Below, piece after piece: positions 1-12,942 of a DNA stretch of 64,000 nucleotides. Position 1 is the stretch's first letter; each line of letters begins with the position of its first letter. A model generated the notes under the pieces. That model was not told where the DNA came from. It saw only the letters and a list, made by a program, of their open reading frames with translations, and ran no database searches. The position numbers were made by a program, and so were the translations under genes. The DNA comes from Guyanagaster necrorhizus (Eukaryota; Basidiomycota; Agaricomycetes; Agaricales; Physalacriaceae). Location of the stretch: positions 1,461,059 to 1,525,058 of the forward strand of contig NW_025064886.1 of the NCBI RefSeq assembly GCF_019112545.1, written 5' to 3'.

Positions 1-153
1 TCGCTGTTGTACATAAAAAGGTAATTGTGCGTCGTCGAGCGTTGTCATATCCAGGTGGTTCAGTTGTGCTTACTAAGCCTTTTCCTGTGGTCTTGTGCTA
101 TGACTAAGCATAAATAGGGGTAAAAGAAAAGGAAAAAAAGGAAAATCGTAACA
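1..153 (-). repeat. LTR fragment of a Ty3/gypsy element, CpG-containing
   Basis: Read on the minus strand this begins TGTTACGATTTTCC and continues with CCCTATTTATGCTTAGTCA, the same start as the LTR at 7967 and the minus-strand LTRs at 12441-12942 and 18017-18477. Only the LTR start lies in the window; the rest runs off the left edge. Unlike everything to its right up to about 20.2 kb it still carries several CpG dinucleotides (around 30-42), so it looks younger than its relatives. It could be a solo LTR or the 5' LTR of a minus-strand element. Confidence 0.75.
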
Positions 154-1317
154 ATATTCCCCTCTCTGCTGAACCCCTAGTGCTGACACCACATTCAGAG
201 ACAATAAGTCTGTCCTCAGACACTACAGACTATAGGTTCCTAACATAGCTCACATCCCCACTCATGCTCTCTAAGGATTTCTTGAGAGCTGGATGGTTGG
301 GCAGCTTCTCAAACATGGGTATCAAAGAAATGTCCAGCTCTATTATGAGCAAATGATGGTGGTATGAGTGACAAGAGGGAACTGATATGACTCCAATATT
401 AGAAGTCAATCTGCTTCCACCTATCTCAATGCCTCAGACTTTTCAGGTCCCACTACTGGGCCAAGCACCCAGTCAGAGCAGCAGATCAACAGTATAACCA
501 TAAGAGAATGTAGAGAGTTTCTATGACCTGCTTGCTAATTCCCTCCTCAAGGAAGAGGAGGATGATGAGGAGACTGAAAGTAGCAGGCCACCTCATGCTG
601 GAGGGGAAATTGCTTATGAGTTGAATGAAGAAATAGATGAAGAAGCATTAGAAGAAGAGATTCAGTGAGCAAGGGTACAGGAGTACCAAAAGCTGTATGA
701 GAGAGAGGTGAACTTTTTATAGTGTGATGCCAACTGATTGGTATTGCAAACAGAGCAATTATATTCCAAATCTAAAACTAATGAATGAGTAGAAGTCCTA
801 AGATATGCAGTGACAAGATATACTACTCAGCAATACAACAAGAATCATCTTGAGGATCCAGTCAGCATACCATCAGAGTATCAGCTGTCACTCTCAATCT
901 AACCAATGCTGTGGTCACCCCCATCACCCCACAGCATGCTATATACATGGCACTATCAATCTGAAGCACATGTTCATACTCTGCATCCTCCTCTCAATCC
1001 ACAGCAACTCAGCTGTCACAATCTTGACCTCCACTAAAAACTCCAACCTCATACTAAAATCTCTGAACCAGCAAGAGAATCCAAGTTCTGGAGGCTCAAC
1101 CTCTAGTTGATGAAGCTAGTGGGAGTGGAACCAAGAAAGAACTGATCCAAGATGATCTAAAAGCAGTTCAACTAGAATTCACAGTCAAAGATAGAGTCAT
1201 CATCTGGAAGGAAGCCCTGTGGCAGACAATAACTCCCTTCACTCATTTTTCTGACCACCAGATGAATGGTGACAACCTCTATTCTCAGAGTGGCCTAACC
1301 TGATAGGTGCACTGCCT

Positions 1318-2190
1318 GAAAATGCCACTGTTCTACAATGCAAATCTGATCTGCTTCACAAGCCTCACCCCTTCAAAGGAGCATCTGATGACATTGACCA
1401 ATTCCTGGTCAATTGTGAACAATATTTTGAGGTATACATTGGATACCTCAGAACAGACATGAACAAGATCATCTTTGCTGCCTCTTATCTAGAAGAGAAG
1501 ACTAAGACTTGGTGGATCTTTATCTCTCCCAACTTCTGATCTTCCATCTGAGAGCATTATCAGTACCTCTCATAGCTGGCTTTCAAACAAATGCTATATG
1601 ACAAGTTTATTGACCCCATAGTGCAAGAAGTATACAAACAGAAGATCAAAAACTATAAGATGTGCAATAAGGTGGCCACAGACTATTTTGATGAGTTAGA
1701 ATGACTCACAAAACTTGTTAGTATTCAGAATGACACAGTAAATGATGAATGAATAGTCAAGACCCTCAAGAGAAGAGTCCCCTCCTTATATGTAACAATG
1801 ATTTCAGCAATTGGCATTAAAGCCTTAGTTGGCTATGACAAATGGAAGGAAAGAATCATTGAAATATACAAGGAGCAGCAAAGGCAGAAAGCAGAACAGT
1901 TGATGCTGCAAGACTATCCCAAGAAGTTGACTCTGCCAACCCTGAATAATGCTAAATCATCAGAGACAACTGCCAGGAAACTCTCAGGATCCTCAATGAT
2001 TCTGACCTATAGCATGCAGAAGACTGGAACCAGAACCATGTATATAAAGGCAGGGAAGCCTATAGACATTGACAGGATGAAGAAAGAAGGGAAGTGCTTC
2101 AACTATAAACAGAAAGGCCATATGGCTAAAGACTGTCCAAAGAAGAAGCAGACTCAAGAAGATATCCATATGCAGATTGCCAAGCTTTAA
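1318..2190 (+). pseudogene. Gag of gypsy element 1
   Basis: A retrotransposon Gag-like capsid segment can be read from about 1320 to 1960, with hydrophobic and tryptophan spacing such as KTKTWW near 1500 and stops at the ends of several short frames. Around 2095-2140 lies a zinc-knuckle remnant, KCFNYKQKGHMAKDC. The second cysteine of the CX2C pair is now tyrosine, as expected from a G-to-A change. Gag would form the particle and bind RNA. The frame open from 1798 covers only its C-terminal third. This copy cannot make a working Gag. Confidence 0.75.
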
Positions 2191-2756
2191 AAGAAAGATG
2201 AAGAACTCGATGCAGGAACTAAAGTGGAGGAAGTAAAAGACAGGGCCAGTCAGTGAGCAATTCCACTGAACTGGCCAAAGAACTTCATGGTATGCAACCT
2301 ATAGCTATTAGTCAGACTAATAATATTTCTGTAGCTACTCCTATGTCTACTCTACCTATGCATTCAAATATATCCCAGTTATATGACCTGCACACTGATG
2401 AATCACAAAAAGAAACTCAAATACCCACAGGCTGAACAGAGGCAGAGGGCCCCACCACTTGGCTCAAACCATTTGATATGGAATGGATATGGAGGGCCAT
2501 CAAAGATGCCAAAACTGAAGCAGTGGCAAAAGCTGTACTCAAAAATTGGATATATAAGACTCAAGCTGAAGAAGTGGTTGATGAGATAATTGAAGGAATA
2601 AAGAAGACAGAATGCTGCCATGCATTGGAATGGCTGGATGAACTTCATGAACCCCACAAGTTCATATGACATACTAAAGCAACAGGACAGAATCTGCTAG
2701 CCAAGGCCCAGATCAAAACTCTTATATCTTGGACAATCTATGCTGCCACTGCCCTG

Positions 2757-5045
2757 ATTAACAGTGATTATACTGAGAGTTTGATCAATCATGCTTTCAT
2801 CAACAAGCACTACCTTTTCACTCAGGCAACAGCAGCCCTAATACCTATCTATAATGCTAATAGTACTAAAAACCAAGCTGATTTGATTACCAAGTTCATT
2901 GAACTCAGACTAACTATCAGCAATCATTCCAAGCGAATTGACCTTGCTGTAACCAATCTGAGAACTAAAGAAGTCTTCCTCAGACATGACTGGTTGATCA
3001 GGCACAATCCACTGATCAATTGAAAAACCAGAAAGATAACATTTGTCTGATGCAGATGCCAGAAGATACTGTTTGAACTCCCAGACAAGAACTCTGAAGA
3101 TTGATGGGACAAAGAGATAGAGGATGGGGAAATCATCCTCACTATTGACATCCAGAGAAAACTCTATATCTGAGCAGTATATCATGCCAATGATCTTGTG
3201 GCTCAGATCCACCAACAGAGAGAGGAAAAAACCTTTGAAGAAATAGTGCCGAAGTGAGCACAAGACTTCAAAAACCTATTTGAGAAGGAGAGCTTTAACA
3301 AGCTCTCTGAGCCAAAACCATGGAACCATGCAATTGAGTTAATCCCAAACACCAATATGAATCTCAACTGTAAGACCTATTCTCTTGGAAACAATGAGCA
3401 ATAGGAGCTTGACAAGTTCTTTGATGAGAACCTGTCTAGTGGAAGGATCCAACTGTCAAAGTCTCCTATGGCATCACCATTCTTCTTTGTTAAAAAGAAG
3501 GATGGTAAGCTTCAACCAGTCCAGAATTATCACAAGCTTAATGAAATGACAATCAAGAATCACTATCTGCTCCTATTAATTTCAGAAATAATGGCTAAAC
3601 TCTAAGAAGTGAAATATTACATCAAGCTTGATGTCTAATAGGGGTATAACAACATCTGAATCAAAGAGAGTGACAAGTGGAAGGTGGCATTCCACACCAA
3701 TTGAGGGCTATTCAAGCTGACCATCATATTCTTCAGGCTCACCAACTCTCCTGCCATGTTCTAATGGATGATAAATGATATCTTCAAGGATCTCATCTCC
3801 ACTGAGAAGGTTACCATCTACCTCAATGATATCCTAATCATGTCAAAATTGAAGGAGGAATACAGACAGCTAGTACAATAAGTACTAGTCTTAATAAGGA
3901 AGCATAAGTTGTTTCTCAAAGCAGAAAAGTGTGAATTTAAGATACTAAAAACCAAGTATCTCAGAGTCATCATCAGCAAAGGGAGTATATGGATAAATCC
4001 CATCAAAGTTGCAGGCATAGTTGAATGGCTGGAACCTACCAAGAAGAAAGAGCTCTAATCCTTTCTGGAGTTCACAAACTTTTACCAATGGTTTATTTGA
4101 GACTACAGTAAGATAGTCCACTCCATGATACAACTCACTGAGAATGCCTCCTGGACATGGGGGCTCTCTCAACATCTTGCATTTGAAAATCTCAAACAGC
4201 AACTCACTGAGGATATAGTTCTCATAATCTCCACTCAGGATGGAAAATTCTGCATAGAAGCCAACTCCAGTGAAGGAGCTATTGGCACCATTCTATCTCA
4301 GAAACAAGACAGGAAGTGATGGCTGATGGCCTTCCTTTCAAAAGTGCTCACTGTCACCAAGTGAAACTACAAAATCTACAACAAGAAACTGCTCACCATC
4401 ATGATTGCTCTAGAAGAGTGGTGGCACTACTTGATTGGAGCAACAGAGGTCTTTGAGATCTGAACAGACCATCAAAACCTATAGTACTTCCAACAGCCAC
4501 AGAAATTGAACTGCTGACAAGCCAGATAGGTGACTGAGCTCAGCCAATACCAGTACACTCTACACCACAAAGCTGGGACAGCAAACAAAAAGGCCAATCT
4601 TCTCAGTCAATGGGCAGATCATAACCAAGAGGAAACCAACAATAAAGGAGTAACATTACTGAAGCCAGAGCACTTTCAAGCCATGATAATGCTGACTGAA
4701 GAGGAGATCCATGAGTGCATCAAGAGTGCAACTTGGGATAATCATAAATAGAACCAGTGAGTGGCCTCATCACTCAACCATAAATGAAGAATAATGAAAA
4801 AAGGAGAGCTGATCTATTATAATAGCAGGATCTATATCCTAAGAGATCAAACATTAAGAAGCAAAATCATTGCCACCTGCTATGACCATGTGACCATCAG
4901 TTATTCAGAAATTGCTAAAACAAAGAAATTCATTTTATGAGAATATTGGTGGCCCAAAATGATCACTGATATCACATGATATATCAAGGTCTGTGACATC
5001 TGCCAATAAGGCAAAAGCTTGACATAACTATGGGCAGCACCACTG
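2757..5045 (+). pseudogene. Pol part 1 of gypsy element 1: protease, RT, RNase H, integrase zinc domain
   Basis: A retropepsin-like segment (2757-3090) has lost its DSG motif. The reverse transcriptase spans about 3400-4080, with [12 protein letters not shown] near 3480. The catalytic YxDD box at about 3813-3830 reads YLND, so an active-site aspartate is lost. RNase H spans about 4240-4500 and the integrase HHCC zinc region about 4860-5010, ending in a C-D-I-C-Q sequence. At least a dozen in-frame stops are present. This would have been the polyprotein copying the element's RNA into DNA. It is inactive and stops abruptly at an insertion before the integrase core. Confidence 0.8.
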
Positions 5046-6825
5046 AAGAGTATCTGTGCATGCACAATGTGAAAACAGATACAGCAGAGCATTATCCACT
5101 GTTCACACTCACACTAACACACACATAAAACTCTTAGTTCATGGGGGGATTATAATGCGATAAAAGTAGTGATCAACAAATATAATTGTCCTCTTCAATA
5201 AGATCACAGTGTGCAAACAGTAATAGCATGTTTATAACAGTCCAAGGTCTCTCTAAGCCTCAAAGCTTTTTATTTTATCAGAACAAGAGGTGGCAACAGA
5301 TGTTGCTGAGCCTCAAGGCAAAAGGTACTGCAGCTCAATACAATACATCAAAACACTCTCACAAAACTCTTCAAAAAGTCTTAAGCACAGCTTAAATCAA
5401 CTCAAAATCCTTAACATGCACAATACACAACTCAAAGCTTCATGCTCTAAGCAAAAACCAATCACAAACATGTCCACAAGTGCCAAAGAGTACAGATCTC
5501 TGTTCACAAGCTTTCAAACTGATCACAGACCCACAGAATTCAAACCTATATGATCCAGAGATATAAAACACAATTAAACACTGTCCAACAGACCAAAGAG
5601 TTTGAACCTCTGCCACCTATAGTGTCACATGTCACAAATATCTCAAAAACTCAAGATGATGCTCTTCAGACACCACTCTCTTATTCTCAGATTAGATTGC
5701 AATCTAAAACCTCTTTATCAAACTGGGCTCAAGTCCTTCACAAGCTTTGATATCTCACTTAGTTCTCACAATGCTCTTAAGAATATCTAACAATCACTTT
5801 ATTCTCTCACCCAAAGTTACTAACACAAATCCAGAGCTAGAGTGCAAGGCTTTCTGTGCCCAATACACTGTAACTGTAGGGGTCAGAAACTTGTTCTCTA
5901 CTCATACAATATCATATTTAAATACTCTACTATAGTACTTACTAATACAATCCTATTATAGTATCTTCAAAGCATGAGACTCTATGCTGGATCCCACAGA
6001 TATTATTTGTGCATGTATCATAGTTGCCATGCTTATTCTCTTCTGAGCTAGGACTATACAATATTTTCTCACTAGTTGATCTTGGCTAGCTAGCCTAGCC
6101 CAGTCTGCTCACTTTCTTATTTTCTTGGTGATACATCTCTGACAGTGGTAAACTGTTCTGGACCTCCAGAGTTATCTCCTATGTCTGGAGTCAGCCACAA
6201 TAGTTATGTTCTCTTCTCTAGTGTCTCAACATTTCCTCTGACTTATAAATTGCACCACTTCTAGCCTGACATGTATTAATTAACTTACCCAATATGGTAT
6301 ATATCATACTATAGTATGATACAGAGTCTCTTACTGTGTTAAGCATGCTAAGACACTGTAAGTATGCATGCAAGTCTCTGAGCAGTACACATGCTATTTA
6401 TCTCTGGGGGTAGTATTCCTCTATCTATTTCTTTGTTGCCATCATATCATTTCTCTGTTCAGCACCTAGTTATTCAGATACCTTTCTTTGGGTCTCAGTT
6501 CTCTGTTCTAAAGCATGTTATATCAGTGCATCATTGATCAATGTGATCAGAATTGCTGATCATATTTCAATCATATTTTTTTTATTTTTAGCATGTCTTC
6601 TTATAATAGTATTAGTGCATTTAGGGCCAAGTGCTGGGACCTCACATGCAGTCTAACCCCTCTGGTATTAGTCTGCTACTAGACCATGCACTTTACTCCT
6701 TGTTACTTCAGTTTAGCCTTATGATGGCTAGGTTTCTATGCACTCTTACTCTATTTTCTATTACATGCTTATTAAACTGAAATACAGTCTATGTATTCTC
6801 AATTTTTGTAATTTTACATATCACT
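5046..6825 (+). other. Insertion of about 1.8 kb inside the integrase of element 1
   Basis: Integrase similarity stops after the HHCC domain near 5045 and resumes near 6826 in the stretch that normally precedes the catalytic core. The intervening AT-rich, CpG-poor sequence has no ORF I recognise; the small frames at 5186, 5290, 5550 and 5747 look random. There is a TATA-like TATTTAAATA near 5915. The ends show a weak similarity (TATCCACTG near 5092, TATCACTG near 6820) that might be a target duplication, but I cannot fix the borders. It may be another decayed LTR or a non-autonomous element. Strand is arbitrary. Confidence 0.5.
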
Positions 6826-7935
6826 GCTCCACCCAAATGAGGTCCCTTCATCACCATAGACCCATATCTTGGTAGACATGATCACCAGGCTCTCTGACTA
6901 CAATAGCTATGATGCCATCATCATCATAGTTGATTGATTCTCTAAGACAATCATCCTGATTGCCTGCTCAATAGAACTAACCTCTAATAAATAGGCAAAG
7001 ATTCTACGAGATGAAGTCTATACCAAGTATGACATGCCACAGATCATCATTTCTGATAGGAGACCACAATTTGTCTCCAAATTCCTAGACAATCTGTATT
7101 GACTACTTAACATCAAACAGAATGCTTCCACAGTCTACTATCCACAAACCAATGGACAGACAGAATGAGCAAATCAAGAGGTGAAAAAATACCTCTGCTT
7201 CTTTATCAACTATTGACAGGATGACTGGGTTGAATGGCTGGCTCTTGCTGCCTTCTAATATAACAACCGAATTTACTCTATTATGAAGAAAACCCCATTC
7301 TTTGTGAATCACAGCTAACATCCAAACATTGCTCAGACTGCATGATATTGAACTACTATGTCTGCCTCCACTAACTTTGCTGCAACTATGACAGCAATCT
7401 ATAATGAAACCAAAACAGCCTTTGAACAGATAGCAAAAACAATAAAGACTCAATATAACAAATATTGCCATATAATACACAAGTATTCAGTCAACAACAA
7501 AGTCTGGCTGGATACCACCAATCTCCACCTCCCATGACCAAAGCATAAACTTACTGATAAAAGAACTGGCTCATTTCCTATCCTAACTAAGGTTAACACA
7601 TCAGCATATAAACTTCAGCTACCACCAATCTGGAAAATACACAATATCTTCAATGAGACATTGTTAACTCTATATATCGCACCAGCATTCTCCAACCAGA
7701 AACAGCCACTGCCTCCCTCTCTAGACCTAATCGATGACAAAGAGCATTATAAAATCAATCAAGTCTTAAACCATAAACTTCAAAAAATCAAAGCCAAAGG
7801 GAGAGGCATGACAACAACTGTTGATTATCTGGTCAGCTGGAAGAGTTACAGCCCAGAATCTAACCAGTGGATTAATGAAAAACTCATGAATGCTGATGAT
7901 GCCATACATGACTACAAATTATCCCTAAATTAAGC
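6826..7935 (+). pseudogene. Pol part 2 of gypsy element 1: integrase core and chromodomain
   Basis: The DDE integrase core runs from about 6850 to 7330. The first aspartate lies in IIIIVD. The second lies in IIISDRRPQF, where the usual DRG has become DRR. The glutamate is in the QTE...NQEVKKYL segment. A GPF-like region follows near 7560-7640, and a chromodomain with YLVSWKSY, Q-W and a final DYK at about 7790-7925. Chromodomains define chromoviruses and steer integration to marked chromatin. In-frame stops at the core show it is dead. The open frame 7661-7933 covers the C-terminal part only. Confidence 0.85.
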
Positions 7936-7966
7936 TATCAGAATGATGGTTTTAAAGAGGAGGTAG

Positions 7967-8428
7967 TGTTATGATTTTTTTATTTCTTCTTTGATTTAAT
8001 CCCTATTTATGCTTAGTCAGAGTGCTAAGACAGATGCTTAGGACCATGAGACAAGACTTAGTCATTACAACTGGCCAAGTCTGTCATTGTTTTTTGATGC
8101 AATAGCATTGCCTGATAATGCACAATCAATCTTTTATGTACAGTATCAATGCCCAAGGGCAATAGGCACAAAAGACTCAGCAATGCACAATTAGCAGTAG
8201 TATATTTAGATATGACTTGTACAGTATTTAAGACAGCTCACTCTCACTGGTAATCTTCAGCTTTGAGCTAAAGTTTATCTTCACATCATTCTACTCTTGA
8301 GCTGATTCATTTGGCCTTATGACACATTGATCAGATTACATATCAGTGAACTCAGCTGATTCTTCAAAGTGTGAGAGGATTAGGCTATTTATTATATGTA
8401 ACTGTTTATATGATACTTGAGTCTAACA
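7967..8428 (+). repeat. 3' LTR of gypsy element 1
   Basis: It starts TGTTATGATTTTTT right after a purine-rich tract (AAAGAGGAGGTAG, a likely polypurine tract) and ends GTCTAACA, giving the TGTTA...TAACA inverted ends shared by all LTRs in this window. The length is 462 bp. A TATTTAAG box near 8226 and the CAGCTTTGAGCTAAAGTTTA segment near 8260 are shared with the other LTRs. No target duplication is seen beside it, as expected for one LTR of a full element. It directly abuts the leader of element 2. Confidence 0.8.
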
Positions 8429-9340
8429 GAGACCTGCCAGCATTGCAAGCAGTCACTCACATGAGACCTCCAGAGCCAGCCAGCTCTGGCCTACACTCCA
8501 AGCCCTGAGGAGTTTCTCCTCAGGCCCTAGACCAGCCAAGATCTCAGTCTATCAATCTCTGCATGCCACTATACTATCAGCCTCTATCTCTACCTCATGA
8601 CTCAGAACTATCTCATCCTACACTAGGTCAATCAGATGAGAGATCAGCAGAAAAGGAAAAGAGCCCATCTAGACATCATCTTTCTCTCCCACCCCTTGAT
8701 AGTCATCTTCTTTCATGATCAATCTAAACAGTGCCAGCTCTATGCTAACAGACAATGAGAAGGAGCAGATGGCATGGCTGGCAGAAGAGTTTCAGAGGAT
8801 GTGGGAGAAGACAATAGCAATGCTGCTGGACTTGATTAGCTGGAGAAAGAGAAAACTGGGATATCACTGGTTGACTTTTCCATAGGCCACTGAGAGAGAG
8901 GATATTTTTTATTACAGTGTCCAGATGATGGCAGTTTTCAATTTCAATCAGCTTTATCTCTATTGCTTATATTTAATGCCAAAACCATACTAATACAAAT
9001 AGTATGATCCTGTGCATGCTGAACTAGTGTCTTATACCAAGATGCCAATGAACCTCTGGCAGAACAGCTTCTGCCTTCTTGCAGAGGCTGATCCTATGCC
9101 AAATCCATGAGACACTATTCCACCAGTTGCTCCACTGGTAAATATGCACAATGCTAAGCTGTGGATTCCAGATCTGATGGCTCTACCACCTTTGCTGCCT
9201 TTGTCAAGCAGGCCAAGTGGGAGATCAGCAGGAATACCTGCTGATTGAAGAAGTCTTTAGTCTCTTCCATAGAGACCAAACAAATAGCAACTATTGAGTC
9301 CATCTCAATAGCCAATAGGACAGATGAGAGATGAAGCTCT
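8429..9340 (+). other. Leader region between LTR and Gag of element 2
   Basis: This CpG-poor stretch follows the LTR at 7967-8428 and precedes recognisable Gag. A frame near 8700-8900 carries charged and hydrophobic residues that could be N-terminal Gag, but I cannot align it with confidence. No separate gene is visible. A distinct 5' LTR of element 2 is not evident, so the LTR to the left may have been shared or the 5' LTR may be lost. Confidence 0.4.
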
Positions 9341-9354
9341 ATGGATGAACACTC

Positions 9355-10175
9355 ATTTTAAACACATTCAGGAATCTGCCCCCTTCAAGAGGCAGTATGA
9401 AGACCTGGACTGATTTCTGATTCAATGCAATATGTATTTCAAGATGCATATGGTCTCAATGTTTCTTGACTCACACAAGATTACTTTTGTGACTTCCTAC
9501 TTTGAGGAGAAAGCACTGGACTGATAGGTCCTTAAATCACAGAAATATTGGTCAGCTTCCACCAGCCATCATCAATTTCCTATATGGGCAAGATTTGTGG
9601 GAGAACTGTAGGTCAAATTCACTGGCCCTGCAATTGAAGACATGCATCTCAAGAAGATGTATAAAATCTGTCAAGATACTTGCATCACCACTAAGTACTT
9701 TGTTGATCTTGAGAAAGAGACAAAGCTTGCTGGTGAAACCACTGACAAGATGAACAAAAGTCATTTGGTTAGAGCCCTGAAGATCAATGTGCTCCAGAAG
9801 CACATCAATATGATCAGCATAGTTGGCAAGTTCATGCCAATCAGATATAACAAGTGGAAGGAGAGAGTGCTTATTATGGACACCAAGTGGCAATACTGCA
9901 TCTAAGAACTCTTTGAAGGTGTTAACTCTTTTTCTCACACAGCAGCTGAGAAGACAAAGGCTGCTGCTTCAGGATCCTCCAGATCCAAATCCACCAACTC
10001 AACAAGTTCAAGCAGCAATACCACCAGTGACAAGAAGACCACCACTAGCATCATGTTTGGTGGCCAGAGAAAACCCATGGACATCGACAAGCTGAAAAAG
10101 AAGGGAAAGAGCTTTGGTTGCAGAGAGAAAGGCTATCTCCACATGGACTGCTCTCAATGGGCAAAGCCAAAGTGA
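9355..10175 (+). pseudogene. Gag of gypsy element 2
   Basis: A Gag-like capsid segment lies at about 9360-9905, reading PFKRQYEDLD at its start and MYKICQDTC later, with stops in the first part. A serine-rich linker leads to a decayed zinc knuckle at about 10105-10150 (SFGCREKGYLHMDC). There the first cysteine and the histidine of CCHC appear to be replaced by serine and tyrosine. The segment before the knuckle, KPMDIDK, matches PIDIDRMKK of element 1 and supports common descent. Not functional. Confidence 0.7.
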
Positions 10176-10910
10176 AGGACTGCCAACATTTAGCAGCTTC
10201 TCAAGATGATCTTGGAGATAGAAGAGAAGAAGGATGGCACCACAGAAAAGGAACCAATGGTGTCCACTTTCAAGATCAAAGAGGTAAAAGATCCTATGAG
10301 AAAGTATCTGGCTTGGCTTCTCTGTGAAAGAGTAAGCATTCTTGAGACACTAACAGTATTACAGACATTGTTTGAAGTTTTACTAATAAATATATATTGT
10401 TAGCTCTCTCTGAGATGCTGCAAGAGCCTAAAAAGCCACAACACACTCAAGTGCCAGACAAGTTGGCTGAACAGGATGAGAGATGCCCTAAGATTAGTAT
10501 CAAAGAAGTCTCTGACAAAGAAAACAATATCTTCTTCCTCTGGAGCTATGCAGAGCCTCCCAAAGCCAAACCAGTAGTCCTGCCAGCCAAAAAAAGAGCA
10601 CTCAGCTCTGACTCTAAAGATGTGAGCTGATCTCTTATGATCCAATCCAGTTGTAGACAAATCCAGATGGATCAAACTCTGGACTGCTAAATAGACACTT
10701 CAGTCTATTCATGATGCAAAGACTCTGAAGAAAAAAATAGCAAAACTCTGGGTCTAAACTCATCTCAGACACTAAATAGAGATAGACAAAAAGACTACTC
10801 TACTCTTCATCCAGCCCTCTTCAAGCTCTGACTACCTTGATTTACAGTTGGAATGGTTGCATAAGCTCAAATGTGCACCCCATCAAATCTGCAGCTGTCT
10901 TGGCTAAACC

Positions 10911-12440
10911 ATGAATGTCAAGTATCAGATTGAGATACTGGACACTCATGAGACATTCACAGTCTTAGCCCTTCTGGACTCAGGCTGTATAACAAGCACT
11001 ATCAATCAGCACTTTATTAATCAGCATGGTTTGAACACTCAGAAGGCAGCAGTTCCATCTCATATCTATAATGCAGATGGAACACAGAACAAAAACAGTG
11101 ACATCACCAACTATATTGAGGTTGGACTCAAGATCAGTGAGCATAAAGAATGAATCAAGCTCGCTATGATGGATCTTGGCATTGTAGAGATGTTCCTGAG
11201 GTATGATTGGCTTAAGCACTATAACTCCATCATCAATTGGCAGGAAGAGACAATAGCATTGGTCAGATGCCTCTGCCAAAAGATGCTGTTTCATCTGCTG
11301 GATGACAATCTGAAGGAGCCATGGGTAACCAACTTGGAGGAGGAAGACTGAATGCTTTTTGTGGATGTAGAAGAAATGATCCATATTTGCACAATAGGGA
11401 GCAAAAGCAATAAGTTGGCTGCTAAGGCTAACCTTGCCAAGAGAGACAAAAGCTTCAATGATCTTGTTCCAAGTCAATACCAGGAGTTCCAAAATGTGTT
11501 CACAAAGGAGAACTTTGATAAACTTCCTCCAAGGAAGCTCTGGAATCACACAATCAAGCTAGTCCCCAATGTGAAGGCAAGCCTAGACTGTAAGGTCTAT
11601 CAGCTTAGCCCAACCAAGCAGAAGGAACTCAACAAATTTCTTAACAAAAATCTGATCTCCAGCCAGATCCAAGCCTCAAAATCACCTATGGTATCACCTT
11701 TCTTTTTCATCAAAAAGAAGGATGGAAAACTCCATCTGATTCAAGACTACCAGAAACTCAACAAGATAATAGTCAAAAACCATTATCCCCTCTCTCTTAT
11801 CACCAACCTGATAAACAAGCTTCAGAGAGTGAAATACTTTATCAAGCTGAATGTGCATTGGGGATACAACAATGTTCACATCAAAGAAGGAGACAAGTGA
11901 AAGACTATGTTCTGAACTAACTGCAGCCTGTTCAAACCACTCATCATGTTCTTTGGACTGATAAACTCTCCAGCCACTTTCCAGTGGATGATGAATGACA
12001 TCTTCAAAGACCTCATCACTCATAGCAAGGTAACCATTTACTTTGATGATATTCTCATCTTCACCAAAGATTTGGCAGAGCACTGCAGGATTGTTCAAGA
12101 AGTCCTGCAAATTCTTAGGGAGCAGAAGCTTTTTCTTAAACTGGAAAAGTGCAAGTTTGAGGTACTCAAAACAGAGTACCTTGGAGTGATCATTAGCAAG
12201 GGGGCAGTCCAAATAGACCTATTCAAAGTCACTGGCATTATGGAATGGCTAGCACTAAGTAAAAAATCTGAACTCCAGTCATTTCTGGGGTTCATGAACT
12301 TCTATTGTTGCTTTATCTGCAACTATAGCAAAATCATGTGACTAATGACCACACTCATGGGAAAGAAACTGTGGAGCTGGAGACTGGCTCAGTTGGCAGC
12401 CTTCATGGCTGTTAAAGAAAATGTTCAGGATAGCATTGTC
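10911..12440 (+). pseudogene. Protease and reverse transcriptase of gypsy element 2
   Basis: The aspartic protease (10911-11210) still has its LLDSG active-site motif. RT runs from about 11420 to 12345 with KKKDGKLHLIQDYQKLN. The catalytic YFDD box near 12038-12055 is intact, followed by ILIFTKDLAEH. Frames 11352-11900 and 11946-12341 are nearly contiguous, separated by a few stops (for example at 11343 and 11900). This is the best preserved coding region of the repeat block, but it still cannot give one continuous polyprotein. RNase H begins near 12345 and is cut by the solo LTR at 12441. Confidence 0.8.
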
Positions 12441-12942
12441 TGTTAAGCCCAAATTCCATATGACTATTAACATGTGATAAACTGACAGAACCTCACACTT
12501 CAGATTATACTGTCAGAGTTCACTTGATGTGATAATAGCTGGTGTTGTCAAGGTGTTGCAGATTGCTCAAGATAAAATAGTGAAAGAATAAACTTTAGCT
12601 CAAAGCTGAGGTACTACAGCAAGAGCTATACTACTTAAATACTAAGTCTTTATCATTCTAAGAATAAAACTACCTAATTGTTCATCCTTGAGCTGTAGAG
12701 CTCTTTGTCCAGTGTCACTAAGATACCTACAAAAGATAATTATCTGCTGTTGAGCTGTTACTGCTGTTACTGCTGCAGATGACAAAAGAGGTGCACTGCC
12801 ATTAAACAGCAGCAATAACAACAGCACTGTAGGATCTGGGTTGAAATACTGACCAATCCTTCCATAGTCCTAAGCACTGGTTTAGGCACTCTAACTAAGC
12901 AGAAATAGAGAAAAAGAAAAGAAATCAGGAAAAATTGTAACA
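12441..12942 (-). repeat. Solo LTR inserted in RNase H of element 2
   Basis: The 502 bp segment is bounded by TGTTAAGCCC at the left and TTGTAACA at the right, the same inverted ends as the other LTRs, on the minus strand. It contains the shared LTR start (AAATTTTTCCT-like on the minus strand) and the AAGTTTATTCTTTC region. The flanks read TTGTC (12436-12440) and CTGTC (12943-12947), a 5-bp target duplication with one C-to-T difference. RNase H coding of element 2 resumes directly at 12943. It arose by insertion and then LTR-LTR recombination. Confidence 0.85.

Larger units (their letters stand above)
154..7966 (+). mobile_element. Degenerate Ty3/gypsy chromovirus, element 1 (internal region)
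   Basis: The translated frames show, in order, Gag capsid, a CCHC knuckle, aspartic protease, reverse transcriptase, RNase H, integrase and a chromodomain, followed by a 3' LTR at 7967. No complete reading frame survives. Stops fall mostly where CGA, CAA, CAG or TGG codons would be expected, which fits C-to-T decay on either strand, and CpG is nearly absent. The 5' LTR is not recognisable in the window. The first 1.1 kb has no readable domain and is presumably leader and N-terminal Gag. The integrase is split by an insertion at about 5046-6825. Confidence 0.85.
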
